Part shown: positions 39,986 to 49,281 of the stretch, in pieces
Layout: each line of letters starts with the position of its first letter
How positions within the stretch are numbered: position 1 is the stretch's first letter
From: Rhizobium sp. RU20A
GTDB lineage: Bacteria; Pseudomonadota; Alphaproteobacteria; Rhizobiales; Rhizobiaceae
Length of the DNA stretch: 64,000 nt
Assembly (NCBI RefSeq): GCF_900155885.1
Contig: NZ_FTMB01000001.1
Coordinates: 310,001 to 374,000, forward strand
Reading direction: 5' to 3'
The notes under the pieces: model-generated
The model's database searches: none
The model's input: only the letters and a program-made list of their open reading frames with translations
Told to the model about the DNA's origin: nothing
Program-made: the position numbers and the translations under genes

Positions 39986-41604
39986 CTGGTTCCTCGCGCC
40001 GCCGTCTTCGCGCTCGCCTCTGCGGGCTCCTCGCCTCCACCGGCCTCCTGGCCACGACAGCGCTTGCAGCAGGTCCGGCCACCGCCGCCGATCGCGCCCT
40101 GTTGATCGGCATCGGTACCTACCAGAACCTGCCGCCGGAACTCTTCCTGCATGGCCCAAAGAACGATGTGGTCGCCATGCAAGGCCTCTTGACGAAGACG
40201 CTCGGTTTTGCGCCCGAAACGATCAAGGTGCTGAAGGACGGTGAGGCGACCCGCGACACCGTCACCGGTCAGATCCAGCAATGGCTCATCGACGGCACGA
40301 AGCCCGGTGACCGGGTCTATCTCTATTTTTCCGGCCACGGGCTGCAGGTGAAGGATTTGAGCGGCGACGAAGAGGACGGGATGGACGAGGCGCTGGCGCC
40401 GTTCGACATCAAGCCTGGCGATACCGATTTCACCAATACGATTCTCGACGATGAGTTGGAGCCGCTGCTGGCGAAACTGAAGGACCGGCAGGTGACCGTC
40501 GTCATCGACGCCTGCCATTCCGGCACCATCTCGCGCTCGCTGTCGGTGGACGTCGCCAACGGCATCGAGGGAGCACGCTATCTGCCGCGCCCCTTTGCAA
40601 AGCCTGTCGATCAGAAGCTGACACGCGGCATCCGCATCGATACGGGCGTGATCGACAAGCCCGCCAAGCTGACGGAAGCCGGGATCACCACATGGAGTGC
40701 CGCCGCGCCCTATCAGGTCGCCTGGGACGACACGCGTCTGCCGGAAGACAAACGCCATGGCGTCTTCACCACGGCCTATATTGCCGGTTCCGAACCCGGT
40801 AAGGCCGATGCCAACAGCAATGGGCTGATCTCCAATGCCGAACTTTTTGAATATGTGAAGGCGGAAAGCGCTGCCTATTGCAAGACGCAGAAGAATTGCC
40901 AAAACCTCGATCCGCAGCTCGAAACCCAGGCCGGTGCGCTGGGGGTCAGCGTTGCAAAGCCCGAGGCCAAGCCCCAAACCGTTGTGACGCCGGTTAAGAT
41001 CGAGAACAACAAGGTGGAAGTGCCGGCGGACCCCGCCTATACCGCAACGCCTGGCCAGACGACGACGCCTGCGGTCACGAATATCGCGGCGGCCGCGCCG
41101 GCCTATGTCGATGCCAATCCTCTTGCTGCCGTCACTGACATCGTTGGCAAGCCCGATACAGGCGAGGTCGTGGTGAAGCTCGACCGTACCGGCCCGATGA
41201 AGAAGGGCGACGTCTTCCACATTTCCGTGACCAGCAAGAAAGCCGGCAACCTGATCCTGCTCGACGTCAACGGCAAGGGCGAGGCGACGCAGATCTTCCC
41301 GAACGAGTTTGCCCAGAAGATCACCCCGCTGACCCCCGACTCGACGCTCACCATCCCTGACGACTATTATGGCTTCGATTTCGAGGCTGACGGCAAGGGT
41401 GACAGCGTGCTGGTCGCACTCGTGGTGAGCGATCCCGTTGACCTCAAGGATGTCGCGCCCGCCACACGCGGCCTCAAGGCTGCGAGCGCGGCTCGCGAAA
41501 CCGTGTCTTCGATCGTCACACGGCTCCAGAAGACCTGGACCGGCGACCTCGATACCCGCGGGATACAATGGCAGATGGGTACGCTGACCTATACGATCGA
41601 ATAG
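39982..41604 (+). CDS. Exported caspase-like protein with DUF4384-like domain
   Basis: A 540-residue protein. The signal peptide (residues 1 to about 36, ending GPATAAD) precedes a caspase domain with β1 RALLIGIGTYQNL, catalytic His119 in YFSGHGLQ and catalytic Cys178 in VIDACHSGT. A linker of Pro/Thr/Lys-rich sequence (about 315-375) leads to a C-terminal DUF4384-type domain (KKGDVFHISVTSKKAGNLIL; then IFPNEFAQ). The start codon overlaps the previous stop (ATGA), so translation is coupled. It differs clearly from the preceding caspase in sequence, so the pair is not a recent duplication. It ends at a bidirectional terminator. Confidence 0.88.
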   Translation: MTGSSRRRLRARLCGLLASTGLLATTALAAGPATAADRALLIGIGTYQNLPPELFLHGPKNDVVAMQGLLTKTLGFAPETIKVLKDGEATRDTVTGQIQQWLIDGTKPGDRVYLYFSGHGLQVKDLSGDEEDGMDEALAPFDIKPGDTDFTNTILDDELEPLLAKLKDRQVTVVIDACHSGTISRSLSVDVANGIEGARYLPRPFAKPVDQKLTRGIRIDTGVIDKPAKLTEAGITTWSAAAPYQVAWDDTRLPEDKRHGVFTTAYIAGSEPGKADANSNGLISNAELFEYVKAESAAYCKTQKNCQNLDPQLETQAGALGVSVAKPEAKPQTVVTPVKIENNKVEVPADPAYTATPGQTTTPAVTNIAAAAPAYVDANPLAAVTDIVGKPDTGEVVVKLDRTGPMKKGDVFHISVTSKKAGNLILLDVNGKGEATQIFPNEFAQKITPLTPDSTLTIPDDYYGFDFEADGKGDSVLVALVVSDPVDLKDVAPATRGLKAASAARETVSSIVTRLQKTWTGDLDTRGIQWQMGTLTYTIE

Positions 41605-41653
41605 GGCCTGAAGCGGCAGGCGCCGACCGCTGGGCCGCGTCTCCGCGCTTTCC

Positions 41654-41693
41654 AAAAAAAGAACGGCCCGGAAATCCGAGCCGTTCGTGTTTT
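41654..41693. terminator. Bidirectional terminator between the caspase operon and aapP
   Basis: An imperfect 10-bp stem (41662-41671 with 41676-41685) is flanked by seven A on the left (41654-41660) and GTGTTTT on the right, so it can end transcription from both convergent sides. Confidence 0.8.
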
Positions 41694-41711
41694 CCCGTGA
41701 TGCCGTTCGCC

Positions 41712-42482
41712 TCAGTGCAGGATCTGGCTGAGGAACAGCTTGGTGCGTTCGTGCTGGGGATTGTCGAAGAAGTCGGTCGGGTTGTTCTGCTCGACGATCT
41801 GGCCCTGGTCCATGAAGATGACGCGGTTGGCGACCTGACGGGCAAAGCCCATTTCGTGGGTCACGCACAGCATCGTCATGCCCTCTTCGGCAAGGCTTAC
41901 CATCGTGTCGAGCACTTCCTTGACCATCTCAGGGTCGAGCGCCGAGGTCGGTTCGTCGAAGAGCAGGATCTTCGGCTTCATGCACAGCGCCCGCGCGATG
42001 GCGACACGCTGCTGCTGGCCGCCGGAAAGCTGTCCCGGATACTTGTTGGCCTGCTCGGGGATCTTGACGCGCTTGAGGAAGTGCATCGCGATCTCTTCGG
42101 CGTCCTTTTTCGGCATCTTGCGCACCCAGATCGGCGCCAGCGTGCAGTTTTCGAGGATCGTCAGGTGCGGGAAGAGGTTGAAGTGCTGGAACACCATGCC
42201 GACCTCGCGGCGCACCTCGTCGATCTTCTTCAGGTCGTTGGTCAGTTCGATACCATCGACGACGATCGTGCCCTTCTGATGCTCTTCGAGGCGGTTGATG
42301 CAGCGGATCATCGTTGACTTGCCGGAGCCCGAGGGGCCGGCAATGACGATGCGCTCGCCGCGCATGACCTTGAGATTGACATCGCGCAGCACGTGGAAAT
42401 CGCCGTACCACTTGTTCATGCCGGTGATCTCGATGGCGACTTCTGTCGCCGAGACGTCCAGTTTCCGGGAGGCTTCAGCCAT
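41712..42482 (-). CDS. aapP: General L-amino acid ABC transporter, ATPase
   Basis: A 256-residue ABC ATPase. Walker [10 protein letters not shown] is at residues 49-57; the signature [15 protein letters not shown] and Walker [15 protein letters not shown] are intact, as is the switch His in VTHEMGFA. It powers the AapQM permease encoded just upstream (15 bases from aapM). It is the last gene of the aapJQMP operon. AapP belongs to the polar amino-acid uptake subfamily and takes up, and in rhizobia also affects export of, many L-amino acids. Confidence 0.95.
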   Translation of the reverse strand: MAEASRKLDVSATEVAIEITGMNKWYGDFHVLRDVNLKVMRGERIVIAGPSGSGKSTMIRCINRLEEHQKGTIVVDGIELTNDLKKIDEVRREVGMVFQHFNLFPHLTILENCTLAPIWVRKMPKKDAEEIAMHFLKRVKIPEQANKYPGQLSGGQQQRVAIARALCMKPKILLFDEPTSALDPEMVKEVLDTMVSLAEEGMTMLCVTHEMGFARQVANRVIFMDQGQIVEQNNPTDFFDNPQHERTKLFLSQILH

Positions 42483-42497
42483 TGTTTTCCCCTTTGA

Positions 42498-43655
42498 TTA
42501 TCGTTTGTGGCCGGTGTCGAGACGTCGCTCGATAAAGAGCGAATAGCGCGACATGCCGAAGCAGAAAATCCAGAACACGAAACCCGCAAAGACCAGACCG
42601 GTCAAGGGTGTGACGGGCGTGCCCCAGGTTGGATCGTTGAAGCTCGCCTTCACGATGCCGAGCAGGTCGTACATCGAGATGATGGTGACGAGCGAGGTAT
42701 CCTTGAACATGCCGATGAAGGTGTTCACGATGCCGGGAATGACGAGCTTGATGGCCTGCGGCAGGATGATGAAGGTCATCTTGTGGAAGTAGTTGAGGCC
42801 GAGCGCGTCGGCCGCCTCGTACTGTCCCTTGGGAATGGCCTGCAGGCCGCCGCGGATGACTTCCGCCATATAGGCGGAGGCGAAGATCGAGACGCCGATC
42901 AGGGCGCGCAGGAACTTGTCGATATTGTTGCCGGGCGTCAGGAAGAGCGGCAGGAGCACGCTCGCCATGAACAGAACCGTGATCAGCGGCACGCCGCGGA
43001 TCAGTTCGATGAAGGCCACGCACACCGTCTTCATGATCGGCATTTGCGACCGGCGGCCAAGCGCCAGCAGGATGCCGAAGGGGAAGGAGATGACGATCCC
43101 GACAAATGACAGGATCAGCGTGACCATGAGCCCGCCCCACAGCGAGGTCTCGACATATCGAAGGCCGAAGGAGCCGCCAAGCAGCAGGAAGAAGGCGATG
43201 ATCGGCATCACGACGAGAAGCAGGATCGCGTTCAGCCCCTTGCGCGGCACTTTCGGCATCAGCAGCGGAATCAGCAGGGCGACGGCGATGACAAGGACCG
43301 TCAACGGACGCCAGAGCTGGTCACGCGGGTAGGAGCCGAACATGAACTGCACGAAACGGTCGCCGACATAGGCCCAGCAGGCCCCGCTCCAGCCTTCCGG
43401 CTGGATGCCTCCGGCGACGACCGTGGTGCAGACCGAGCGATCCGCGCCGGTCCAGACGGCCGAGATGAACAGCCAGTTGATGGCCGGCGGCAGATACCAG
43501 AGGATTGCCAGCGCCGCGATGATCGTCAGCGTGGCATCGACCGGTGTCGCAAACAGGTTGCGGCGCATCCAGCCGAAGGCCGTGGCATCGTTGGTGGGCG
43601 GTGCTGCCGGCGCGATGAAGTCGTGCCGGACGAAGGAAGAGGTCTGGTCCGTCAT
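42498..43655 (-). CDS. aapM: General L-amino acid ABC transporter, permease
   Basis: A 385-residue inner-membrane permease. The N-terminal half has one or two helices and a periplasmic segment; the C-terminal half carries the transport core with the EAA loop ([20 protein letters not shown]). This size and plan match AapM, longer than simple HisM-type permeases. It lies one base after the aapQ stop and 15 before aapP. It pairs with AapQ to form the channel. Confidence 0.95.
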   Translation of the reverse strand: MTDQTSSFVRHDFIAPAAPPTNDATAFGWMRRNLFATPVDATLTIIAALAILWYLPPAINWLFISAVWTGADRSVCTTVVAGGIQPEGWSGACWAYVGDRFVQFMFGSYPRDQLWRPLTVLVIAVALLIPLLMPKVPRKGLNAILLLVVMPIIAFFLLLGGSFGLRYVETSLWGGLMVTLILSFVGIVISFPFGILLALGRRSQMPIMKTVCVAFIELIRGVPLITVLFMASVLLPLFLTPGNNIDKFLRALIGVSIFASAYMAEVIRGGLQAIPKGQYEAADALGLNYFHKMTFIILPQAIKLVIPGIVNTFIGMFKDTSLVTIISMYDLLGIVKASFNDPTWGTPVTPLTGLVFAGFVFWIFCFGMSRYSLFIERRLDTGHKR

Positions 43656-43656
43656 C

Positions 43657-44868
43657 TTAACGCTCCACCAGGGCCATCTTGGCGTTGAACCAGTTCATGA
43701 ACAGCGAGGTCGTGAGACTGATCGAGACGTAGATCAGCATCCAGATCGCGATGATCTCGATCGAGCGGCCGGACTGGTTGAGGATCGTGCCGCCGACGGC
43801 GACGAGATCCGCATAGCCGACGGCAACGGCAAGCGAGGAATTCTTGATGAGGTTGAGGTACTGGGAGGTCAGCGGCGGAATGATGATGCGCATGGCCTGC
43901 GGCAGAACCACGAGCCGCATCGCATGGCTGGAGCGCAGCCCGAGCGCAAAGGCCGCTTCCGTCTGTCCGCGCGAGACGCCGCGAATACCGCCGCGCACGA
44001 TTTCGGCGATGAAGGAGGCGGTGTAGAGCGACAGGGCGAGGTAAAGGGCGATGAACTCGGGCCCGACCGACATGCCGCCCCGCATGTTGAAATTGCCGGG
44101 AATGGCATAATCGAAGCTGAGCGGCATGCCGAGCGCGACGAAGGTCAGCACGGGCGGCAGGATAATGAGCGCGAGGTTGACGAGGAGGACAGGGGGACGC
44201 TGGCCGGTCGCCAGCTGGCGCCGGTTTCCGTAGATCGCAAAACAGATGGCCGCCACGATCCCCGCAATCAGCGCATAGACGACCAGCGAAAAGCCCTCGC
44301 CGAAGATCGGCGCCGGCATGTAGAAGCCGCGGTTGGACAGAAAGAAGATCTTGTCCGGATTGTCCTTGATGGTCTGGAACAGCTCGCGCGCCGTCGGCAG
44401 CAGAGCCAGAACGCCGAGATACCAGAAGAAAATGACGAGCAGCGGCGGCAGGTTGCGGAAGAGTTCCACATAGGCGGTGCAAAGCCGCGCGATCAGCCAG
44501 TTGTTCGAAAGACGGCCAATGCCGACGAGAAGACCGACGATCGTCGCCGTAATGATGCCCCAGAAAGAGACCACCAATGTGTTGACAAGACCGACCTGAA
44601 GCGCCCGGAAGAAGGTGTCGTCGGGCGTATAGGAGATCAGCGCCTGCGCGACGTCGAAGCCGGCGCGGCTGTTCAGGAAGCCGAAGCCCGCCGTCATATT
44701 GGCGCGGGCAAGGTTCTGGATAACGTTGGTTGCGGCGAAATAGACCGCCCAGATGATGATCGCCAGTGTGACGACCTGATAGAGCACGCGGCGCAGTGCC
44801 GGATTGTAGATAAGCGATACGGAAGGTCGTTCCGTCCCGCCCGGATCATGGGCGTCGGTCGCTGCCAT
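43657..44868 (-). CDS. aapQ: General L-amino acid ABC transporter, permease
   Basis: A 403-residue permease with the EAA loop [20 protein letters not shown]. The start is the ATG at 44868 ([11 protein letters not shown]), preceded by AGGGGAAAAGT; the in-frame TTG at 44886 is weaker. AapQ and AapM form the membrane channel. A hairpin-rich 96-base spacer separates it from aapJ, which fits the known need for more binding protein than permease. Confidence 0.95.
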   Translation of the reverse strand: MAATDAHDPGGTERPSVSLIYNPALRRVLYQVVTLAIIIWAVYFAATNVIQNLARANMTAGFGFLNSRAGFDVAQALISYTPDDTFFRALQVGLVNTLVVSFWGIITATIVGLLVGIGRLSNNWLIARLCTAYVELFRNLPPLLVIFFWYLGVLALLPTARELFQTIKDNPDKIFFLSNRGFYMPAPIFGEGFSLVVYALIAGIVAAICFAIYGNRRQLATGQRPPVLLVNLALIILPPVLTFVALGMPLSFDYAIPGNFNMRGGMSVGPEFIALYLALSLYTASFIAEIVRGGIRGVSRGQTEAAFALGLRSSHAMRLVVLPQAMRIIIPPLTSQYLNLIKNSSLAVAVGYADLVAVGGTILNQSGRSIEIIAIWMLIYVSISLTTSLFMNWFNAKMALVER

Positions 44869-44888
44869 ACTTTTCCCCTGTATCAAGC

Positions 44889-44945
44889 GAAGCCCTTATG
44901 CCGGGCTTTCATTGGAAGGAAGGGGCGGCCCTGAAGCCGTCCCTC
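44889..44945 (-). repeat. Hairpins between aapJ and aapQ
   Basis: Reading the minus strand, an imperfect GGGACGGC...GCCGCCCC stem is followed by AAGCCC...GGGCTT. No U-tract is present. Such structures after a binding-protein gene often stabilise the upstream message; that is inferred here. Confidence 0.45.
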
Positions 44946-44964
44946 CCGTTCTCGTGGGTTGCGA

Positions 44965-45993
44965 TCAGCGGATCGGCGGGGCGTACTGCAGGCCGCCCTT
45001 GTTCCACAGCGCGTTCAGGCCGCGCTGGATCTTGAGCGGCGAGCCTTCGCCAACATTGCGATCGAAGGCTTCGCCGTAATTGCCGACGGCCTTGATGATC
45101 TGAACGGCCCAGTCCTTCGGAAGGCCGAAATCGGCGCCGATGGTCGAGTCGGCTTCTTCACCGAGGAAGCGCTTGATATCGGGGTTTTCCGACTTCTTCA
45201 TTTCCTCGACATTGGCCTGGGTAATGCCGAATTCCTCGGCCGTCACCATGGCGTAATGCGTGAAGGAGACGACGTCGAACCACTTGGAATCATTGCCGCG
45301 AACGGCCGGGCCCAGCGGCTCCTTGGAGATGATTTCCGGCAGAACGACGTGATCGTCCGGATTGTCCATCTTCAGACGGATCGAATAAAGGCCCGATGCG
45401 TCGGTGGTATAGGCATCGCAACGGCCGGCCTTGTAGGCGGCGTCCGCTTCGCTCTGCTGCTCGAACACGACCGGCTTGAACTCGATATTATTGGCGCGGA
45501 AGTAGTCGGCGAGGTTGAGTTCGGTCGTCGTACCGGACTGCACGCAGATCGACGCGCCGTTCAGTTCGAGGGCCGAGTTCACGCCGAGGTCCTTGCGCAC
45601 CATGAAGCCCTGACCATCATAATAGTTGATGGCGCGGAAGTCGAAACCGAGCTGGCTGTCGCGGCTTGCACTCCAGGTCGTGTTGCGGGCAAGGATGTCG
45701 ATTTCGCCGGATTGCAGCGCCGGGAAACGGTCCTTGGCGGAAAGGGGCGTGAACTTCACCTTCGTTGCATCGCCAAAGACGGCGGCTGCAATGCCCTTGC
45801 ACAGGTCGACGTCGAGACCGGTCCAGTTGCCCGTCGAATCCTGGGCGCCGAAGCCAGCGAGGTTGGATCCGTTGACGCCGCACTGGACGAACCCCTTCGC
45901 CTTCACGTCGTCGAGCGTGCCGGCCGACGCTGCCTGAGCGCCCAGTCCCAGCACCGCTGCGCCGATCAGCGTCGAGAGAATTTTCTTTGCCAT
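44965..45993 (-). CDS. aapJ: General L-amino acid-binding periplasmic protein
   Basis: A 342-residue solute-binding protein. The signal peptide MAKKILSTLIGAAVLGLGAQ (cleaved near AASAG) starts at the ATG at 45993; an upstream ATG at 46044 would bury the signal peptide behind 17 charged residues and is rejected. The mature part begins TLDDVKAKGFVQCGVNGSNL, the family start. It is the first gene of the aapJQMP operon and delivers amino acids to AapQM. Confidence 0.96.
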   Translation of the reverse strand: MAKKILSTLIGAAVLGLGAQAASAGTLDDVKAKGFVQCGVNGSNLAGFGAQDSTGNWTGLDVDLCKGIAAAVFGDATKVKFTPLSAKDRFPALQSGEIDILARNTTWSASRDSQLGFDFRAINYYDGQGFMVRKDLGVNSALELNGASICVQSGTTTELNLADYFRANNIEFKPVVFEQQSEADAAYKAGRCDAYTTDASGLYSIRLKMDNPDDHVVLPEIISKEPLGPAVRGNDSKWFDVVSFTHYAMVTAEEFGITQANVEEMKKSENPDIKRFLGEEADSTIGADFGLPKDWAVQIIKAVGNYGEAFDRNVGEGSPLKIQRGLNALWNKGGLQYAPPIR

Positions 45994-46387
45994 CTTTGAG
46001 CCTTTATCCTTGTCGTTGTTTGCAGTCCTGTCCGCCGAAACCATGACGGTCTCAGGCGCCCAGCCCCCGCCACCCTCCTGGCGCGAGTAAAAGGCATTTC
46101 AGGCGCAAACGCATTGAGGGTCAAGCGCAAATGCCGAAAATTCGTGCCGGCCCTCGCAATTGCCTCTGAAACCCGCACCGCAGTGTGGAATTGCATTAAA
46201 AATAATCAGCTGGTGGCTAATTGTGCATCTTTTGCGCTTTTGACCCTGTCCCGGTGACAATGGAGCGAGGGGATTCCTCTTGACCCTCCGCTTCGCCGTG
46301 ACCAAAAGTCTGCGCCACCAGCAGGAAGAATGCCGGCCTCGCGCAGAAGTGAAAACCTGCCGGGGCGGCGAAGCGAAAGGAAGCGGC
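45994..46387. promoter_or_regulatory. Divergent control region, aapJ and metC
   Basis: This 394-base spacer has no gene. It must hold the aapJ promoter (minus) and the metC promoter (plus). A CTTGAC hexamer on the minus strand (46125-46120) is a possible -35 for aapJ but has a poor -10. No sigma-54 (TGGCAC-N5-TTGC) site is seen. Two TTGACC hexamers point towards metC (around 46240 and 46278) without good -10 boxes. Confidence 0.45.
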
Positions 46388-47581
46388 ATGGCGGACAAGT
46401 CGGATTTTTTCCGCGAGGCGGGCGTGAATACAAGGCTTGCCCATATCGGCCCTGACCCCGCCGACTATCACGGCTTCGTCAATCCTCCCGTGGTCCACGC
46501 CTCCACCGTCCTGTTTCCCAATGCCCGGACGATGGAAACGCGCGCGCAGAAATACACCTACGGCACGCGCGGCACGCCGACCACCGACGCGCTGACGGAT
46601 GCGATCGACGCGCTGGAGGGGTCGGCCGGCACGATCGTCGTGCCGAGCGGCCTTGCGGCCGTCACCGTGCCGTTCCTGGCCTTCCTCTCGGCCGGTGATC
46701 ACGCGCTGATCGTCGATTCGGTCTACGCGCCGACCCGCCATTTCTGCGACACGATGCTGACGCGGCTCGGGGTCGAGGTGGAGTATTACGATCCGGCGAT
46801 CGGCGAGGGGCTCTCTGCCCTGATGCGGTCCAATACGCGCCTCGTGCATACGGAAGCACCGGGATCGAACACGTTCGAGATGCAGGATATCGGGCTTGTC
46901 GCCCGCATCGCCCATGCGGGCGGCGCGGTGGTGACCATGGACAATACATGGGCGACGCCGCTGTTCTTCAAGCCGCTCGACCACGGCGTCGACATCTCGA
47001 TCCATGCCGCCACGAAGTATCCGGCCGGCCATTCCGATATTCTCATGGGCACGGTCTCGGCCAACCGGCAGCATTGGTCGCAGTTGAAGGAGGCGTCCAT
47101 CACGCTCGGCATCTGCGGAGCGCCGGATGACAGCTATCAGGTCCTGAAGGGCCTGCGCACCATGGGCATTCGCCTGGAACGGCATCAGCAGAGCACGCTC
47201 GAAATCGCCCGCTGGCTGGAAACGCGCGACGAGGTCGCCCGCGTGCTGCATCCCGCGCTCGAGAGCTTCCCGGGTCACGATCTTTGGAAGCGCGACTTCA
47301 AGGGCTCCAGCGGCATCTTCTCCTTCGTGCTGAAGGCGCCGGCGGCGGATCGCTTCAAGCCGCGCGCCCATGCCTTTCTCGATGCGCTGCGCCTCTTCGG
47401 CCTCGGCTACTCCTGGGGTGGGTATGAGTCGCTTGCGGTCCATGTCAGCCTCGCCGACCGCAAGGTGACCAAAGCGCCCGAGGAGGGCCCGGTGATCCGG
47501 CTGCAGATCGGTCTCGAAGATGTCGCCGACATCCGGCGGGACATTGAGGCTGGCCTTGCGGCGGCATCCGCGATCGGATGA
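46388..47581 (+). CDS. metC: Cystathionine beta-lyase
   Basis: A 397-residue PLP enzyme of the Cys/Met metabolism family that splits cystathionine to homocysteine, pyruvate and ammonia. The PLP lysine is Lys210 in IHAATKYPAGHSDI; the Tyr in KYTYGTRGTPTTDAL and the substrate region DNTWATPLFF are conserved. The start at 46388 follows GAAAGGAAG; the open frame from 46280 is not family-like. It is convergent with the FAD monooxygenase gene (22-base gap). A cystathionine gamma-lyase role cannot be excluded, but the sequence looks like MetC. Confidence 0.9.
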   Translation: MADKSDFFREAGVNTRLAHIGPDPADYHGFVNPPVVHASTVLFPNARTMETRAQKYTYGTRGTPTTDALTDAIDALEGSAGTIVVPSGLAAVTVPFLAFLSAGDHALIVDSVYAPTRHFCDTMLTRLGVEVEYYDPAIGEGLSALMRSNTRLVHTEAPGSNTFEMQDIGLVARIAHAGGAVVTMDNTWATPLFFKPLDHGVDISIHAATKYPAGHSDILMGTVSANRQHWSQLKEASITLGICGAPDDSYQVLKGLRTMGIRLERHQQSTLEIARWLETRDEVARVLHPALESFPGHDLWKRDFKGSSGIFSFVLKAPAADRFKPRAHAFLDALRLFGLGYSWGGYESLAVHVSLADRKVTKAPEEGPVIRLQIGLEDVADIRRDIEAGLAAASAIG

Positions 47582-47603
47582 AGGCACGCCTCCCGACGTC
47601 TGC

Positions 47604-48779
47604 CTAAAGACCGGGCGCCCGGTATCCATAGAGCCAGTCGAGCCCGGCGGCGAGCCGGGCAGGCGGAGTGAGGCCGAAGACGATGTCGCGGGCGAATCGC
47701 ACCGGACCGCGGGCGTGGTAGGCAAAGCTGTTGAAGGCGCCCCGGTCGCGCACCCGGGCAACGCGGACCCGCCTCGCGGTCTCGAAGCCGCTGAGGCGAT
47801 CCGTCAGCGTGCCGCTGTCGCTCGCCACCGCTTCTGCCAGTTCCCAGGCATCCTCGATGGCCATGGCCGCGCCCTGCGCCGCAAAGGGCGTCATGGCATG
47901 GGCGGCGTCACCGATCAGCACGCGGCGCTCGCCGTCAAACCATCGTCCTTCGCTGACACCGTAGAGCGGCCAGCACAGGAGCGAACCTTGTCCCTCGGCG
48001 GCAATCCAGCCGGCAATATCGGGGTGCCAGCGGGAAAAGGCGCGGATCAGGGTCGAGCGCATCGCCGCATCGGCCGCGCTATCCCAGCGTGACGGGGCGG
48101 AGAGGCCCGACACGATCGCAACGAGATTGACCGCGCCGGCTTCCCTCAGCGGATAGGCAACGAGATGGGCGCCGGGGCCGACAAAGGCACTCACCCGTTC
48201 CTCGTGGATCCACCTCGGTGCCGCCGTCATCGGAACCGTGATGCGGAAGGCGACAGAACCGCTGAAGGCGGCCCTGCCGGCGCCCGCGATCTCACCGCGC
48301 AGACCGGACCAGACGCCATCCGCGCCGATCACGAGGTCGGCATTCGGAGCAAGATCTTTCGAGGGAAGGGCAGGGTCGATCGTTGTGCCGAGATGAAGCG
48401 TGACGCCGCTCTGCCTGCCGACGGCGTCGGCCAGCGCGCCCTGGAGCGTGGCGCGGTGCAGCGTTCCGTAGGGCGCGCCCCAGCGCCGTTCGGCCGCTGC
48501 GCCACAGGCAATTTCGGTGAGGGTGCGAAGGCTCTTGCCATCGACGAGCGCCACGGCGCGCGGTTCGAGCCAGACAGACCGAAGCGCCGGCAGCACATCA
48601 AGAGCATCGAGGATGCGGCTGGCATTCGGCGAGAGTTGCAAGCCGGCGCCGACTTCGCGCAGGGCTTCGGCCCGCTCGTGGAGATCGACGGCAATGCCCT
48701 TGCGCGCCAGCGCCAGCGCGGCCGTCAGCCCCGCAATGCCGGCGCCGATGATGGCGACCTGCTGCGGACGGCGCGTCAT
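47604..48779 (-). CDS. FAD-dependent monooxygenase
   Basis: A 391-residue flavoprotein of the aromatic hydroxylase class (salicylate-hydroxylase-like). The FAD dinucleotide motif GAGIAG is at residues 12-17, and the second FAD motif (VLIGDAAHAMTPFAAQGAAM) lies near residue 285. No signal peptide or membrane segment. The substrate cannot be told from sequence; NAD(P)H-dependent hydroxylation of an aromatic ring is the family norm. It is encoded downstream of the small zinc protein and may share its transcript (28-base gap). Confidence 0.85.
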   Translation of the reverse strand: MTRRPQQVAIIGAGIAGLTAALALARKGIAVDLHERAEALREVGAGLQLSPNASRILDALDVLPALRSVWLEPRAVALVDGKSLRTLTEIACGAAAERRWGAPYGTLHRATLQGALADAVGRQSGVTLHLGTTIDPALPSKDLAPNADLVIGADGVWSGLRGEIAGAGRAAFSGSVAFRITVPMTAAPRWIHEERVSAFVGPGAHLVAYPLREAGAVNLVAIVSGLSAPSRWDSAADAAMRSTLIRAFSRWHPDIAGWIAAEGQGSLLCWPLYGVSEGRWFDGERRVLIGDAAHAMTPFAAQGAAMAIEDAWELAEAVASDSGTLTDRLSGFETARRVRVARVRDRGAFNSFAYHARGPVRFARDIVFGLTPPARLAAGLDWLYGYRAPGL

Positions 48780-48807
48780 GGCATGTCTTTTCGTGTGGGA
48801 AGCAGAA

Positions 48808-49050
48808 TCAGGCTGCGACGTGATAGGTGCAGCCGGCCGGAACCGTATCCTCGATCTTCAGCGCCGGATTGTAGCGATAGAGCGTCGAGCAGTAGGAACA
48901 GACCTTCTCGTTGTCGTCGCCCATGTCGATGAAGATATGCGGATGATCGAAGGGGGAGGAGGCGCCCGTGCACATGAATTCCTTGGCGCCGATCTCGATC
49001 ACCGCGTGACCGCCATCGTTCTGAAAGTGGGGAATACCGTGCCCAGCCAT
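48808..49050 (-). CDS. Zinc-finger (zf-CHCC, NDUFS6-like) protein
   Basis: An 80-residue protein matching the zf-CHCC family related to mitochondrial complex I subunit NDUFS6. Candidate zinc ligands are Cys27, His36 or His38, Cys51 and Cys54 (EFMCTGA, DHPHIFID, KVCSYCSTLY). The start at 49050 is chosen because GGAG lies 7 bases upstream; the ATG at 49056 would be too close. Alphaproteobacteria often encode this protein apart from the nuo operon. A role in complex I assembly is inferred by homology. Confidence 0.85.
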   Translation of the reverse strand: MAGHGIPHFQNDGGHAVIEIGAKEFMCTGASSPFDHPHIFIDMGDDNEKVCSYCSTLYRYNPALKIEDTVPAGCTYHVAA

Positions 49051-49281
49051 GCTCATTCTCCGTCGTCCGGCCGCGATCGATGCGGCCCATCTCGATTTGC
49101 GCCGCACCATAGTGGGCTTTCAACGGCTTGTGTAGCATCAAAGATGCCGCAGACCCGCCTTTTCCCGTCGGCGCTCGCATGTCGGCTCACCCATCGGCGG
49201 GAAAATCGATTTCACTCTTTTTCCTTTCGCCGCGAAGGCCTATGACAACGGCCTTCCTTCGAAAAACCGGAGACATGCCGC

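Noticed and set aside
38363-41604. Tandem duplication as the origin of the two adjacent caspases
   Set aside because: Both have 540 residues, but their catalytic regions, linkers and tails differ strongly; no long DNA identity was seen.
43405-44934. Plus-strand frame of 509 codons opposite aapM and aapQ
   Set aside because: Antisense to two permease genes whose products are clearly recognisable; composition is that of a reversed membrane gene.
45994-46387. Sigma-54 promoter for aapJ
   Set aside because: No TGGCAC-N5-TTGC pattern was found on either strand, so nitrogen control cannot be claimed from sequence.
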